From NCBI GenBank assembly GCA_025716855.1, contig JAIXMQ010000004.1, positions 372,001-436,000 of the forward strand: DNA of 64,000 nt. The letters are read 5' to 3'. Shown here one piece after another: positions 9,581 to 20,626 of the stretch (within the stretch, counting starts at the first letter, position 1; each line of letters opens with the position of its first letter). The position numbers and the translations under genes were made by a program. The notes under the pieces are model-generated. The model made no database searches. It was given only the letters and a program-made list of their open reading frames with translations, and had not been told where the DNA came from. This DNA comes from Pilaira anomala (lineage: Eukaryota > Mucoromycota > Mucoromycetes > Mucorales > Mucoraceae).

Positions 9581-11192
9581 ATGGGAGTACGCAGATATTC
9601 TTGTTTTCTTTTTCAAATTGGGATTGTGGCCTATATTCTTGGTGCGGCATTCTATCTCCTTGGACGCAATACAAATATATCAGTAACGTCTGCAAATAAA
9701 AGTATTTGGGAATCACTAAATAAGTATCATTCAAATCATCCATTTGATGTATCAGAGTATGATCCCAACTATAATGAGCAGCCTCGTTCTTATGTCATTG
9801 ACCCACCTAATTATCCGTTCAAAATGAAGGTTGATTTACCTGTTGCAACAAACAGTACAAAAAGACAAGCAGCCGCTTTTATTGTACTTGTACGTAACTC
9901 TGAATTATTCGGGATGGTTCAATCTATGCAAGATGTTGGTAAAGCTTTATCAAAATTTATTTTAGATCATAAAGGTTACTGATTTTTTTTTTTTTTTTTT
10001 GTTACTTTCAGAACAAACATTCAATCACAAGTTTAATTATCCATGGATTTTCTTAAATGAAGAACCGTTCACTGAAGAATTTATTAATGCTACAAAAAGT
10101 GTAGCATCAAGCAAAACACATTATGGTCTGGTAGACGAATCTATGTGGGGATACCCAGATTGGATTGACCAAACTCATGCATCAAATATGCGAGATCAAA
10201 TGAGAGATCTTCCTTATGGTTCTAGTGAAAGTTATCGTCATATGTGTCGATTTCAAAGGTTAGTATTTCTTTCGGTTTGTTGTTTAACAACCTCTATTTT
10301 ATTAATCCATTTTCATTCTTGTGCATAAAGTGGTTTCTTTTGGAGACATCCACTTGTTTTAAGTCTCAAATTAGAGTATTATTGGAGAGTTGAGCCAGAT
10401 GTAAGATATTTCTGTGATTTAGATTATGATCCATTTCTGTACATGAAACAAAATAATAAGAAATATGGTAAAAATACAAGCAAAATAAAAATTACTTAAC
10501 CAAAACAAACAAACAATCCTCTTTTTAATATAGCTTTCAATATTTCATTCAAAGAGCACGGTGGCACAATTCCAACATTATGGAATAACGTGAAACAATT
10601 TGCAAAAGATTCTACGGCTAATGGAAAGATATACTTTAAAAATGCGTATAAAGATAGTATGTTCAACTTTTTATCTGATAATGAAGGTGATGGCTATAAT
10701 GGGTGCCATTTTTGGACAAATTTTGAGATCGCGAGAATAGATTTATGGCACTCTGAAGCTTATCAAGAATTTTTTAAGGCTCTTGACGCAACCGGTGGGT
10801 TCTTTTATGAAAGGTATCATTAAAAGTATATATTATATCATTACTTTAATCTAACAAAAATATTATTTAAAATAGATGGGGTGATGCACCGGTTCATTCA
10901 ATATTTGCTGCTTTATACCTAAAAAAAGATGAGCTCCACTTCTTTAATGATATCGGCTATAAGCACAGTATTTACCAACATTGCCCTGCTGAAGAATCCC
11001 TTACTAAAAGATGTTCGTGTGACCCTGCAAACAGTTTAGGTAAAATTTAAAGTTATAATATAACGCCTATTTGATTAACAAAAAAAAACAGATTTCACAG
11101 ATAATATGAGTTGTCTGGTTGAATACATGACTGCCAGAGATTTTAATCCTGCAGACGAAAAAAGGACAGTAAATGATATTCTTATCAAGTAG
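9581..11192 (+). CDS. GT15 alpha-1,2-mannosyltransferase family, copy 3
   Basis: Exons 9581-9938, 10012-10258, 10331-10467, 10534-10813, 10876-11039 and 11092-11192; 428 aa. Signal anchor at about residues 10-28 ([18 protein letters not shown]) with a very short cytosolic tail. Catalytic motifs: [86 protein letters not shown] and a C-terminal HCPAEE...CSCDPA. The canonical acceptor motifs are intact, as in copy 1. It has the most introns of the three. Divergent from copy 2. Confidence 0.95.
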
Positions 11193-11905
11193 ATTATTTT
11201 TACTATATTTCTGTAGCCAAAACTTGACATAACTATTCATGTATTTTAATACTTAACTACATCGAATTGCATATCTATAATCATTATCATCGTATTAGTA
11301 TTATTATTTTCAATAAAAGATATACAAAAAAAAAGTATTAGACAGTAATTTACATGTTTATATTTACATGCAGGGACGTAATATTTATTATTTTTTTGAA
11401 AAACAAATACATACTGCAAAAAAAAAAAAGAATGTAAATAGATGGAATTTCTTCCATAAGGCATCCTGACAAAAAAGAGTATCTCCTCCTCCCCTTAATA
11501 GCTAGTTACAAGGATTATAAAAATTGGTTTATATCTTTTATACAATTTGAAATCTGGGCGACCTACCGCTTTATTGGAAACAGGTGCTCTTCTTTAAAGC
11601 TTCGTTTTATTATTCAACCTTATAAAGCATTAATGAAATCAAACCAAAAGGGATTAGTCCTGTCCAAATAAAATTCTGTTGGAATGTTAATTTTTGTAAA
11701 TACATTTTAAAATTATAATTAAAGCATAAAATCGTTCGATATAAAAAGAAAAGTGAAGCGATGATAATTTACAAATAGTTTTTAATGATGTTTTTTTTTC
11801 TTTGAATTAATAATGACAAATATATAAGCTTGAAAAAAGATGTTGCAATACAATATATGGGGAAAGGAAAAGGGAATCTAAAATATTTTCCTAATTTTTG
11901 TTGTC
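11193..11905. other. Convergent intergenic region with one possible small ORF
   Basis: Between GT15 copy 3 and SPB1. Apart from the 31-codon minus-strand ORF at 11610-11705, only AT-rich sequence and A-runs are seen. Confidence 0.4.
11610..11705 (-). CDS. Possible 31-aa single-membrane-span micropeptide
   Basis: ATG to TAA, 31 codons: a basic/polar head (MYLQKLTFQQ), a hydrophobic span (NFIWTGLIPFGLISLMLY) and a short charged tail (KVE). It sits about 200 bp downstream of SPB1 on the same strand. The layout resembles small mitochondrial or ER membrane subunits, but no family was recognised and so short an ORF can occur by chance. It could also be the last exon of a spliced gene. Confidence 0.25.
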   Translation of the reverse strand: MYLQKLTFQQNFIWTGLIPFGLISLMLYKVE

Positions 11906-14900
11906 TTAACGACGACCGTTACCGCTGCTCTTCTTGGCCTTCTTATCTCTTCTCTTTTCAGCACGTCTTTCCTTCTTCATAACACCATCCACCATCTTAT
12001 AACGACCCTTAACGCCCTTGGGACGACCCTTGACACCACGGTTAGAACCCTTGGCAACAACAACTCTGACATCTGATTTAGGCTTAGACTTGGTGGCTCT
12101 TGCCAATAATTTACCAATATTCTTTGCTTTTTCTTTTTCAGACATATCTGGGTTATCAGCAATATCAGTTGCCTTCTTTTGTGCCTTTGTAATTCTTTGA
12201 ACAGCCTATTTTTTTAATAAAAACATTAGTATTTTCTTTTTACACATATATATATATATTAAAAAAATTACCTTAAACTTCTTACGAGCTTTAGCTTCAG
12301 CAACCTTTTTAATAGGACGAGCATCAAGTGCCTTAAGCTTTTCACGAAGTTGGTTCATGGCTTCTTTTGTAACAGGTAAATTAGGTTTGTTATGGTGCTT
12401 TTCATCATCCAAGAACCACTCAGGAAGACCATCCTTATCCCTGAAAGCTTCTTTAGAGAAACCTAAATCAATAAGATCTTCGACAGTCTTCTCTTTATTA
12501 GCCAATTGCTTAGCCATTGTGATAGATTCAGCTGTAGTTAAACCGTTTTCTGTTTTTTTTGTAAAAAAAAAAAAAGTTATGTGATTAGTGTTGTAATTAT
12601 CTAAGCAAGCTCGTTCGATTACATACCTAATGCTAACTTCATAGCCTTAGAGTTCTCATCTTCTCCACCATCCCACATCTCTTCATCAGAAGGAGCAATA
12701 TCTTCAGTTTCTTGAATTTCAAAATCACTATCTTCTTCAGCGGGCTTCTCAGCACCTTCGTCCTTTTGAGATCTCTTTCTCTTACGAGTTTGTTCAAGAA
12801 TGATCTCTTCATCGTCACTGGACTCATCATCTTCGTTATCAACAAGTTCATCAAGAGCAACATCTTGGAAAATATCTTGATCAAAAAACATGGATGCAGC
12901 AGTAGTAAGACCACTTGCAGTCTTCTTAGTTAAAGCAGCCTTTTCACCAAGATCGTTCATAAGAGAATTAGATGTTCTAGTGGCAATCTCTAATTTCTTC
13001 GGTTGTTTAGGAGCTTTGACTTTCTTGACCTTGACGGTATCTTCATCACTATCAGAATCAGAGTCGCTATCGCTATCAGATGCAGAATCGGACTCAGAGT
13101 CAGAGTCGGATTCAGAATCAGAATCGAACTTTTTATCTCTATTTTCATCATCCTTCTTCTTATCATCAAAACCGTTCCATTCATCATCTTCATCACGAGC
13201 TTGCTTAGCTCTAAATTTAGCATCTCTTTCGGATCTACTTTGCTTATATCTACTATATGCTTCATCCATTTGAGTCTCAAGATCACGTTCGTATTCTTCA
13301 TCAGAATCAAGATTCTCTTCCATTTCCATATCCATTTCCTTAATACGACCACGAAGGTTTTTATCTACCTTGACATCATTGTCATCGTCATCATCTGCAA
13401 ATTCGTCAGCCATAGACATATCACCATCATGAAGCTTAGCAAGAGAATCATCCTTATTAATCTTTTTAATATTGAAAATTTCTTCATCAGCGACACCACC
13501 TTCATCCAAAGCAATATCAGTAGGAATAATCATGTTCAATTGCATACGTTGGATTAACTTCATCTTCTTTTCGTTAGCCTTTCTTCTCTCCCTCTTCTTC
13601 TTGGCAGCTTCTTCCTTAGTCAAGTTAAGAAGCTCGGTTTCGAGCAATTCATCTTCATCAATAGGCTCTTCTACGATCAAAGCATTCTTGGCCTTTTCTT
13701 CTTCCTTCTTGTCCATCTTGTATTCTTCACGGAGAGCAGCTCTCCATTTTAAAAGAGTTTTGAAATCACCTTTACCAAGTACCTTCAAATCTTGACAATT
13801 GACCTTGATATCTTCAGTTGTAATTTCACGCTTAAGAAGTTCTCTGGATTCATCTTCATTAAAGGTGAACTGATTGTAAGAACCTAAAACGGTAATAGGA
13901 TCCTGTGTACGAACAAATTCCATGACATCTACAGTTTTGTGCATGGTATAATCACCATCCTCATAACCATCTCTGTGTCTGTGCTTCTTTTCGGGCTTGA
14001 AAATATCAGTCATCTTCTTTTGTTCTTCTGCACCAACGTCATCAAAGACTGATTTAGGATCCAAGATACGAGGATCGATCTTTTTAGGTGCAATAAAATC
14101 ACGACATACAACGAAAATTTCTGCAGAAACGTTACGAGAAGAAGGAGGCTTTGTTGCTTCGACTTTACGGAAAAGTTGTTGGAAAACCCAAAGTAACTTG
14201 TTATAATCTTTAGATCTGAAAACCTTGGTGACAAAGGTACCACCCTTGGCCAAAAATTCTGTAGCAAGTTTCAATGAAACAAGTACAAGTTCGGATTGGG
14301 TGAAAGCATCCTGGACCCAAGCTCTACCAACATTAGGAGCACCATCATGAAGAACACTACATATATTTAAATAAAATAAAAGCTGTTTAGTTGTATGCCT
14401 ATTTTTCTTTCTAGAAAAAAAAAAAGATAATTACACATCGGCCTTCCATGTTTTCATCTCTTGTCTCAAATTTTGTCTACATCTTTCGGTTGTAATATCA
14501 TCCTGGAAAGTAATAACACCGGGAATAGGTTTAATAGCAACAAGATCGACACCTTAAAAAAATAAATTGTTAAGTTGATAGCATAATATATATTTTAGTT
14601 TCAATTACTCACCAATAACTAAACTTGATTGGGGCATGTACTTCGTTGCAACTTGAAGCCTTTAAAAAAGAAAAAAAAAACGTTACGATCTATCCGAAAA
14701 GTCAAATTCAATTATTCAATCGAACTTACCAACCACCAGGAGCAGCACACAAATCGATCAAAACTCGAGACTTTTCCAAAAAGTTGAATTTTTTGTTTAA
14801 TTGAATAAGCTTGAAAGCGGAACGAGCACGATAACCTTGTTCCTTGGCTAAATGATAATACTTATCCAAACGTCCTAATAAATAGATCAAACAACGCTTT

Positions 14901-14976
14901 AGAAAAATATAGCAATAATATCAGTTTATTTTATTTTATTACCTTTGGAGTTTTTCTTCTCTCTTGCTTTACCCAT
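11906..14976 (-). CDS. SPB1: Ribosomal RNA 2'-O-methyltransferase SPB1 (FtsJ family)
   Basis: Nucleolar AdoMet-dependent methyltransferase of 60S pre-ribosomes; in yeast it methylates a 25S rRNA A-loop guanosine. Exons 14976-14943, 14874-14730, 14659-14613, 14552-14435, 14356-12627, 12549-12272 and 12205-11906; 883 aa (yeast 841). The FtsJ domain (about residues 1-210) shows [26 protein letters not shown]-binding [21 protein letters not shown] and the catalytic Lys/Glu regions [11 protein letters not shown] and [12 protein letters not shown] central acidic, Ser/Asp-rich disordered region follows. The C-terminal SPB1 domain includes [31 protein letters not shown] and a basic tail suited to nucleolar targeting. 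Confidence 0.97.
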
Positions 14977-15449
14977 GATCTATAATCTATTTTTATGGAA
15001 TGTTTAAAAAGAGAAACTGTAACTGACAGAAAAAAAAAACTTTAATTATTTAGGAAATCGAAAAAAAGGTCATATAAGCCACAAAGGACTTGTTTTTCTT
15101 TTAATGCAAAAAGTTCCTTTTTCAATTCCCATTTTGTGGCACCCTGAAACGCTTACTGTTTGTGTTGGAAACAATTTTAGAGGTTACCAGCTTAACCTCT
15201 CAATATGAGTCAATTGTTTTAATCAATAGTAATTCTCGATTTAATAAATTCATATTTACATAAAATTTGTATGAGAGACAGATATATATAAATGTTTTTT
15301 ATAACATTATCGCCTTTGGGATGAAAGTTTAAATTGCCCTTAATTATTAAATCGTTTTGCCATCAACCAAAAAGGGAAACCCCCCCCCCCCACTTCTGAA
15401 GTCCCGCATATTTTACCTTTTCTTTCTTAAAGACTAAAACCATTTTAAA
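14977..15449. promoter_or_regulatory. Divergent promoter region SPB1 / RCC1-like gene
   Basis: About 470 bp between two start codons. A C12 homopolymer lies at 15380-15391, unusual in so AT-rich a genome, about 60 bp before the RCC1-like start. Confidence 0.5.
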
Positions 15450-16487
15450 ATGCCAGAACTATTTGGTTTTGGCTCCAATGGCAACGGACAATTAGGTATT
15501 GGTCATTTAGAAGACACCAATGTACCTAACTTGTGTAAAGGAATTCCTGAAAATGAAACGATTCGAAAAATAACTGGAGGAGGTAATCATTCTGCATTGA
15601 TTACTAAGTCAGGTAGTTTATACATGGCAGGATTTTCGCAATTAGGTGAGGAGCATATGAAAGAATTGTCATTACAATCAGAGGAACAAAACAAAGACTG
15701 GACAATATACCAAGAAAGGTGGAATCATATACAATGGAAGGATGTAGCATGTGGCTGGGCATTTACAATTTTATTATCTGAAACCGGAAAGTTATTTGGA
15801 ATTGGCACAAGTAAATGGAATGAACTCTCAGGACCAAGCAGTAAAGAGCTTATAGAAATTGACCCAGTAGGTTTGACGGATATTGTTGCTGTGGCATGTG
15901 GATGGCGTCATGTTGTATCTCTGGATAAACATGGTCAAGTTTATGGCTGGGGATGGGGACGTCATGGCCAATTAGGACCTGCGGTTAGTCCATCAACTGA
16001 TAAAAAGGACATTAGAAAAGTGAATAAAATAGATATGCCACAACCAATTGTCCAAATTGCATGCGGACATTTACACACACTTTTGAGAGGAAAAGATGGC
16101 ACAGTTTATGGATTTGGGTCCAATAAATATGGTCAATTAGGACAAATAACGACTGAGGGTATTGTTTTGAATAACTCTGTTTTTATTGATGCTGGTTGGC
16201 ACCATAGTGTATCATTAGATGAGAATGGAAACTTAACTATGTGGGGAAGAAATGATCACGGACAAGTAGCGAAACACTGTATGAAGAACATTAAAAGTGT
16301 AGCTTGTGGATCTGAACATACAATCACAATTACAAATGAAAATGAAGATATCGCTGCTTGGGGATGGAACGAACATGGGAACTGCGGTATAGATAAGGAT
16401 TTCCTTGACACACCTGTTACTTTGAAACAGCCAAGACCTGTCAATATTATTGGTGCTGGGTGCGCTACTTCTTGGTTTGGATTTTAA
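15450..16487 (+). CDS. RCC1-repeat beta-propeller protein (ATS1-like)
   Basis: Single-exon gene of 345 aa made almost wholly of RCC1 repeats. Repeat signatures are visible along its length: LFGFGSNGNGQLGIG at the start, CGWAFTILLSETGKLFGIG, CGWRHVVSLDKHGQVYGWG, CGHLHTLLRGKDGTVYGFG and CGSEHTITITNENEDIAAWG. This gives roughly seven blades with no extra domains. The size matches yeast Ats1 (333 aa, linked to tubulin genetics and elongator/diphthamide control) rather than the larger Ran-GEF RCC1. A specific function cannot be told from sequence alone. Confidence 0.85.
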   Translation: MPELFGFGSNGNGQLGIGHLEDTNVPNLCKGIPENETIRKITGGGNHSALITKSGSLYMAGFSQLGEEHMKELSLQSEEQNKDWTIYQERWNHIQWKDVACGWAFTILLSETGKLFGIGTSKWNELSGPSSKELIEIDPVGLTDIVAVACGWRHVVSLDKHGQVYGWGWGRHGQLGPAVSPSTDKKDIRKVNKIDMPQPIVQIACGHLHTLLRGKDGTVYGFGSNKYGQLGQITTEGIVLNNSVFIDAGWHHSVSLDENGNLTMWGRNDHGQVAKHCMKNIKSVACGSEHTITITNENEDIAAWGWNEHGNCGIDKDFLDTPVTLKQPRPVNIIGAGCATSWFGF

Positions 16488-16696
16488 CACGTTCAGCTAT
16501 ATTCTGTATATTTACAAATCCATTAGTTACATTCAAGAACATAAATTTATTAAACAAGTTTTGCATTTTGACAGCGTCCAATTAATAGTTGATCAAAACC
16601 ATTATTAAGAGTCATTGTTGAAAAAAAAAGGTAGAACTTAATGCAACATTAACCTTAACGCTATATACACCACAAAAATTAATTCGAGCAAAAGAA

Positions 16697-16768
16697 GGGC
16701 TTCTCCGGGAATCGAACCCGGGACCTCTCGCACCCTAAGCGAGAATTATACCACTAAACCAAGAAACC
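16697..16768 (-). tRNA. tRNA-Pro (anticodon AGG)
   Basis: A 72-nt cloverleaf without intron. The acceptor stem GGTTTCT pairs with AGAAGCC (one G-U). The anticodon stem CTCGC/GCGAG encloses loop TTAGGGT with anticodon AGG. The T arm CCGGGTTCGATTCCCGG is perfect. The internal A box (TGGTTTAGTGG) and B box (GGTTCGATTCC) are intact, and a TTTT pol III terminator lies just downstream (16693-16690). CCA is not encoded, as expected for eukaryotes. Confidence 0.97.
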
Positions 16769-16820
16769 ACTTTTGTTTTGAAAATTTCAAAATAATATAA
16801 GTATCAAATATATTTTAAAT

Positions 16821-16841
16821 ATCACGTGACTTGCACGTGAT
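16821..16841. promoter_or_regulatory. Paired CACGTG (E-box-like) motifs
   Basis: ATCACGTGACTTGCACGTGAT carries two CACGTG cores 11 bp apart, one helical turn, forming a near-palindrome. It lies about 55 bp upstream of the tRNA-Pro 5' end and downstream of GOT1. Such sites bind bHLH factors in fungi; which gene would respond is unclear. Confidence 0.4.
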
Positions 16842-17308
16842 TTTCATGTTACTTTTAATATAGAATGGAATAAAATGGCTAACTTTTGATAGTTTAAAGA
16901 CCTACTACTTTCAAGAAGTTACAAACATCTAGAATAGAAGATAAAAGACAGTTGTTTTATTATAATACGCTGGGGGTATATTGACACTATTTTTTCTAAT
17001 ATTAATTATACAACTACATATCAACTATAAACTACAATTTAATTTCTGGTTTTTACTTCGACTATTTTTTTTTTTCTATTTGGTTTAAGTAATAGCAGCT
17101 TGTGCTACATGTAGTAACTATGCTGTAATCTAATCTAGATTGCATCGATCACAATTATTAAATGCGTAGATCGTCATAAAACGCATTCAATGGAATAAAG
17201 TGGAAACGTGGTTATGACGAAAGCTAAAAGCGTGAATTTACGTATGTATGTATATATATGTATTTATTGTTTTTAAAATTATTATTATTATTACTATTGT
17301 TTTTTTAT

Positions 17309-18023
17309 TTAGACTCTTGTACGGCTTTCTCTTGGAACTATCTAGTTTTTTTGATTGTGAGTTAAATAAAACAGGTAAAAAAAAAAAAAAAAAAAAAAAA
17401 AAATAATAGTTAATAACTTACTCTTGAGAGTGCAGGATGAGACAAGATAGGTCCAATCACTGGAAGTCTCTTTAAGAATCCAAATACAACAGGGAAAAAG
17501 TCGCTAAAATAAAAAAATTATGAATCCTCTGTCCCTTTTCCCATGTACTTTTTATGCAAAAAATAAAAATAGTTTCTCTTTGTTTCTTACCCAAATAAAT
17601 TCAAAAATCCAAAGATCTCTACCATAAATCCAATAAATGGAAATTTACAAAGTACTAGGAAAATGCCGCCTAAAAAGCAAATAGTACCTCTCAACTTTTC
17701 CTTTCTTGAAAAGAATACAACTGTACTCTTGAATCCAATAATTGCTGTAATACCACATAAGAAAAGAACCTGAATATATAATTTATCAGTCTTTTGTAGT
17801 CCTCCTCCTCCTTTCGTAAAACACGGTATGGTGTTAACTTACGTTGCCAATGGCCATTAAACCTCCATCAAATAACATGATAACACCCATCATCATAAAA
17901 AATAAACCAAATGCGGTTAAACCTACACCAATCTCTATTCATTCTGTCTTTCAGCCCTTTGTTTCTTGTATACTTTTAAATATAAATCTAACTGAACTTA
18001 CTTTGACTATCACTTAACCACAT
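17309..18023 (-). CDS. GOT1: Golgi transport protein GOT1
   Basis: Small four-span membrane protein of early Golgi/ER-derived vesicles, involved in ER-Golgi traffic. Exons 18023-18002, 17934-17843, 17769-17591, 17503-17422 and 17341-17309; 135 aa (human GOLT1B and yeast Got1 are 138). Start MWLSDSQKIGVGLTAFGLFF, then DGGLMAIGN|VLFLCG, FKSTVVFF, GTICFLGGIFLVL and the diagnostic FFPVVFGFLKRLPVIG near the C-terminus. All junctions keep phase. The first exon is only 22 nt. The last 11-codon exon (IVPRESRTRV) is the least certain part. It is divergent from the permease gene across 159 bp. Confidence 0.93.
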
Positions 18024-18135
18024 GTCTATTATATTTTTACGTGTTTCTTAAAAAAAGGGTAGAACAAAAAGTGACCAAACTTTTTTATTTGTTGTTCTTT
18101 AAACCCAGTTTTGAATTATTTAAATTCGATTTGTC

Positions 18136-18167
<32 letters not shown>

Positions 18168-18182
18168 CTTCTAAACTTCTTC

Positions 18183-20145
18183 ATGGTAGATCCTGTAACT
18201 GCAACATTGTCAACTTACTCATATGTTGCAATAGTTATTTTCTTATTGGTGGTTATACTTATTATACGGCCTGTAACGATACGGATAGGAAGACGAATAA
18301 AAATATATTTGAATATTGCCACAGTACCTCCATTGGGAGTGCTTATCTTACTGCTATGCCGAGCAATTGATATTGATGTGGTGGCGATTGGGTTTTTAGG
18401 GTCATTTGGTGTACAACCATGGGCTATTTTAATCTTATTTTATTCGCTGGTAAAATTCAAGCAGAGTAAAAACAGAATTTCTTTCTGATCCATCTTTTCT
18501 TTCTTAAAAAAACAGGCATATATTTGTATTTCGTTGGATATGACAGGTGTATTTCAATTTTGTGCATTTTGGGTGTCTAGAAAGGCAGGTAATAGAGGTA
18601 TGCTGGCATTTACTCTGTTCTTTATTTTAACAAGTGTGATGAGCGGCTTGACGAGTAATGATGTGGTCATCTTGACGGGTACTGTCTTTTTATCTTATTT
18701 TACAAAAGTGTCTGATATTCGACCTACTGCTTTTTTAATGAGTGAATTTACTACAGCTAATATTGGTAAAGTAAAAAAAAAAATATTTGATAAAAATGAT
18801 GAAAATATTACTAAAAGAAAAAATCACATAAAGCATCTATGGCACTTTATATTGGAAACCCTACCAATGTGGTTGTTTCCGAAGCCTATAAAATTAGTTT
18901 CATCACGTATTCAGCTTGGATGTTATTACCTACAGTCGCTTGTATCTTGATCGCTTATGTGGTATTACGTATTTTGTTTCGCGGTGATTACTACTTACCT
19001 CGTCATATTAACCCCCCTGATGCAGACCCGAAAGATGTATTGGTTGATCCAAATGGAGCTATCTTTGGATTGGTTTTATTGGCATGCTGTCTTTGTACAC
19101 TTGTAGGTACCTCGTTTGCGAGTGTGCCTGTTTGGATGGTGACTTTACCTTTTGCGGGGATCATGTTTGTGCGAGATATTCAACATGATTTGGGTGTCAA
19201 TATAAGTCGGTTATGGAAACAGAGAAAGCCTCGGTCTGTGGCAAATACGACGGCCAAAGATTACGATGATGTTTCGATAAAACCAACAATTCATTCAAGT
19301 GACGATAATATAGAGATGCATACAATTCCGCTGCCCACACCTTCCGTACATACAATCACAACTATACCAACGGAACCTTTCGAAGTACCTTTATCAGCCT
19401 TATCAGTGATGCAAAGCACATCATTTGCTGCTTCTATTCAAACTAAAAAAGAACCAAAGTACTTCAAGTGGTTTTTTAGAGGACTTCGATGGTTTGCGAA
19501 ACGATTTCCTACAATTTATGCAGTATTTTTGAGGATGCCTTGGTCTATTTTACCATTTAGTTTAGGCATGTTTATTTTAATTGAAGCGTTGGCAGAGCTT
19601 GGGTGGATTGGTATCTTTGCAACGGCTATGTCTGTTTTTACAAAAAATTATGTCACGGCTGTATTTGGAATGGTGTTTGTATCTATCATTGCATGCCAAT
19701 TATTGAATAATTTGGTACGTGTGTGTACAGAAAAAGGCATTTTTTTTTAGTTACTAAAAAAGAAACTTTTTATTTTTGTATAGCCAATGACAATTTTATT
19801 TACACAAATTATTCAACATCCTAATTTTACTCAACATGTCGATTCGGATGCTACTATGCAAGGATTTTTGTTGGGGCTTATTGTAGGTAGTAATTTAGGA
19901 GCTTGTCTTACACTTGTAGGTAGTTTAGCGGGTATCATGTAAGTTTTATAAGTTTTGCTTTATTTGTTTTGATTTATTCATGTGTTTATTGTTTTATTAG
20001 GTTTGAGCATATTTTAAAGACAAAAGGAATTTATGAATTGGGGTATTTCCAGTTCTTGAAATGGAATCTTATTATTTTACCAGCGATTGCAGTTGGTGCA
20101 TGTGGTGTCCTGATTGGAGAAATTTGGTTCATGTATGAGCGGTGA
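18183..20145 (+). CDS. ArsB/NhaD (ion-transporter superfamily) permease-like membrane protein
   Basis: Exons 18183-18449, 18516-18765, 18834-19714, 19784-19938 and 20001-20145; 565 aa with roughly ten to eleven membrane spans. The first half-domain carries the family hairpin TSNDVVILTGT and the ALYIGNPTNVVVS signature; the second ends with GSNLGACLTLVGSLAGIM. Between them is a hydrophilic loop of about 100 residues (about 330-430) containing DDVSIKPT. This two-half layout is that of ArsB arsenite pumps, NhaD antiporters and the animal P protein. Which ion it carries cannot be told; anion or arsenite export is a family-level guess. Confidence 0.8.
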
Positions 20146-20626
20146 TTTTTGAGAGTGTAAGATTAAATTCTTATAAGATCAAAGTTTTCAATTAATAATA
20201 CTCCTGTTTAACAAAGTTTATTGTATTTATACCCTTTTTTTAAATTAATTTTAAACATATCTTTATTGAAAAGGAAATAATGATAGACACAAAAAAAAAA
20301 AAAAAAATGCTGGTAACGTATAAAAGAATTGCCGAACAAACTCCTTTAAGAGTAGTTACAACAGAAGTGTGTGACCTGTTGTAAATAGTAATTTGGATCA
20401 AGCAAATAGATTTTTTTTTTATTAAAAGAGATGTAAACCCATATTTGAAAAAAAAGGTTTCTTGAGACGCTATAAAATATATATATGTATAAAGAGAGAA
20501 AGGGAAGAAAGATATAAAAAAAAAAAAGAAAAGAAAAGAGAGAGAGAGAAGGAGAGAGAAATCTATTATAAATATACACTATGTTACATGAGAAAAAAAA
20601 AAGTTTTTTTTTTTTTTTTTTTTTTT

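Larger units (their letters stand above)
16488..17308. other. Intergenic region holding tRNA-Pro and a CACGTG pair
   Basis: About 820 bp between the RCC1-like stop and the GOT1 stop. It contains the tRNA gene and the paired CACGTG motifs; the rest is AT-rich with no coding signal. Confidence 0.6.

Noticed and set aside
12890..13557. Overlapping plus-strand frames with Ser/Glu- or Ile-rich repeats
   Set aside because: Antisense shadows of the acidic Ser/Asp-rich region of SPB1.
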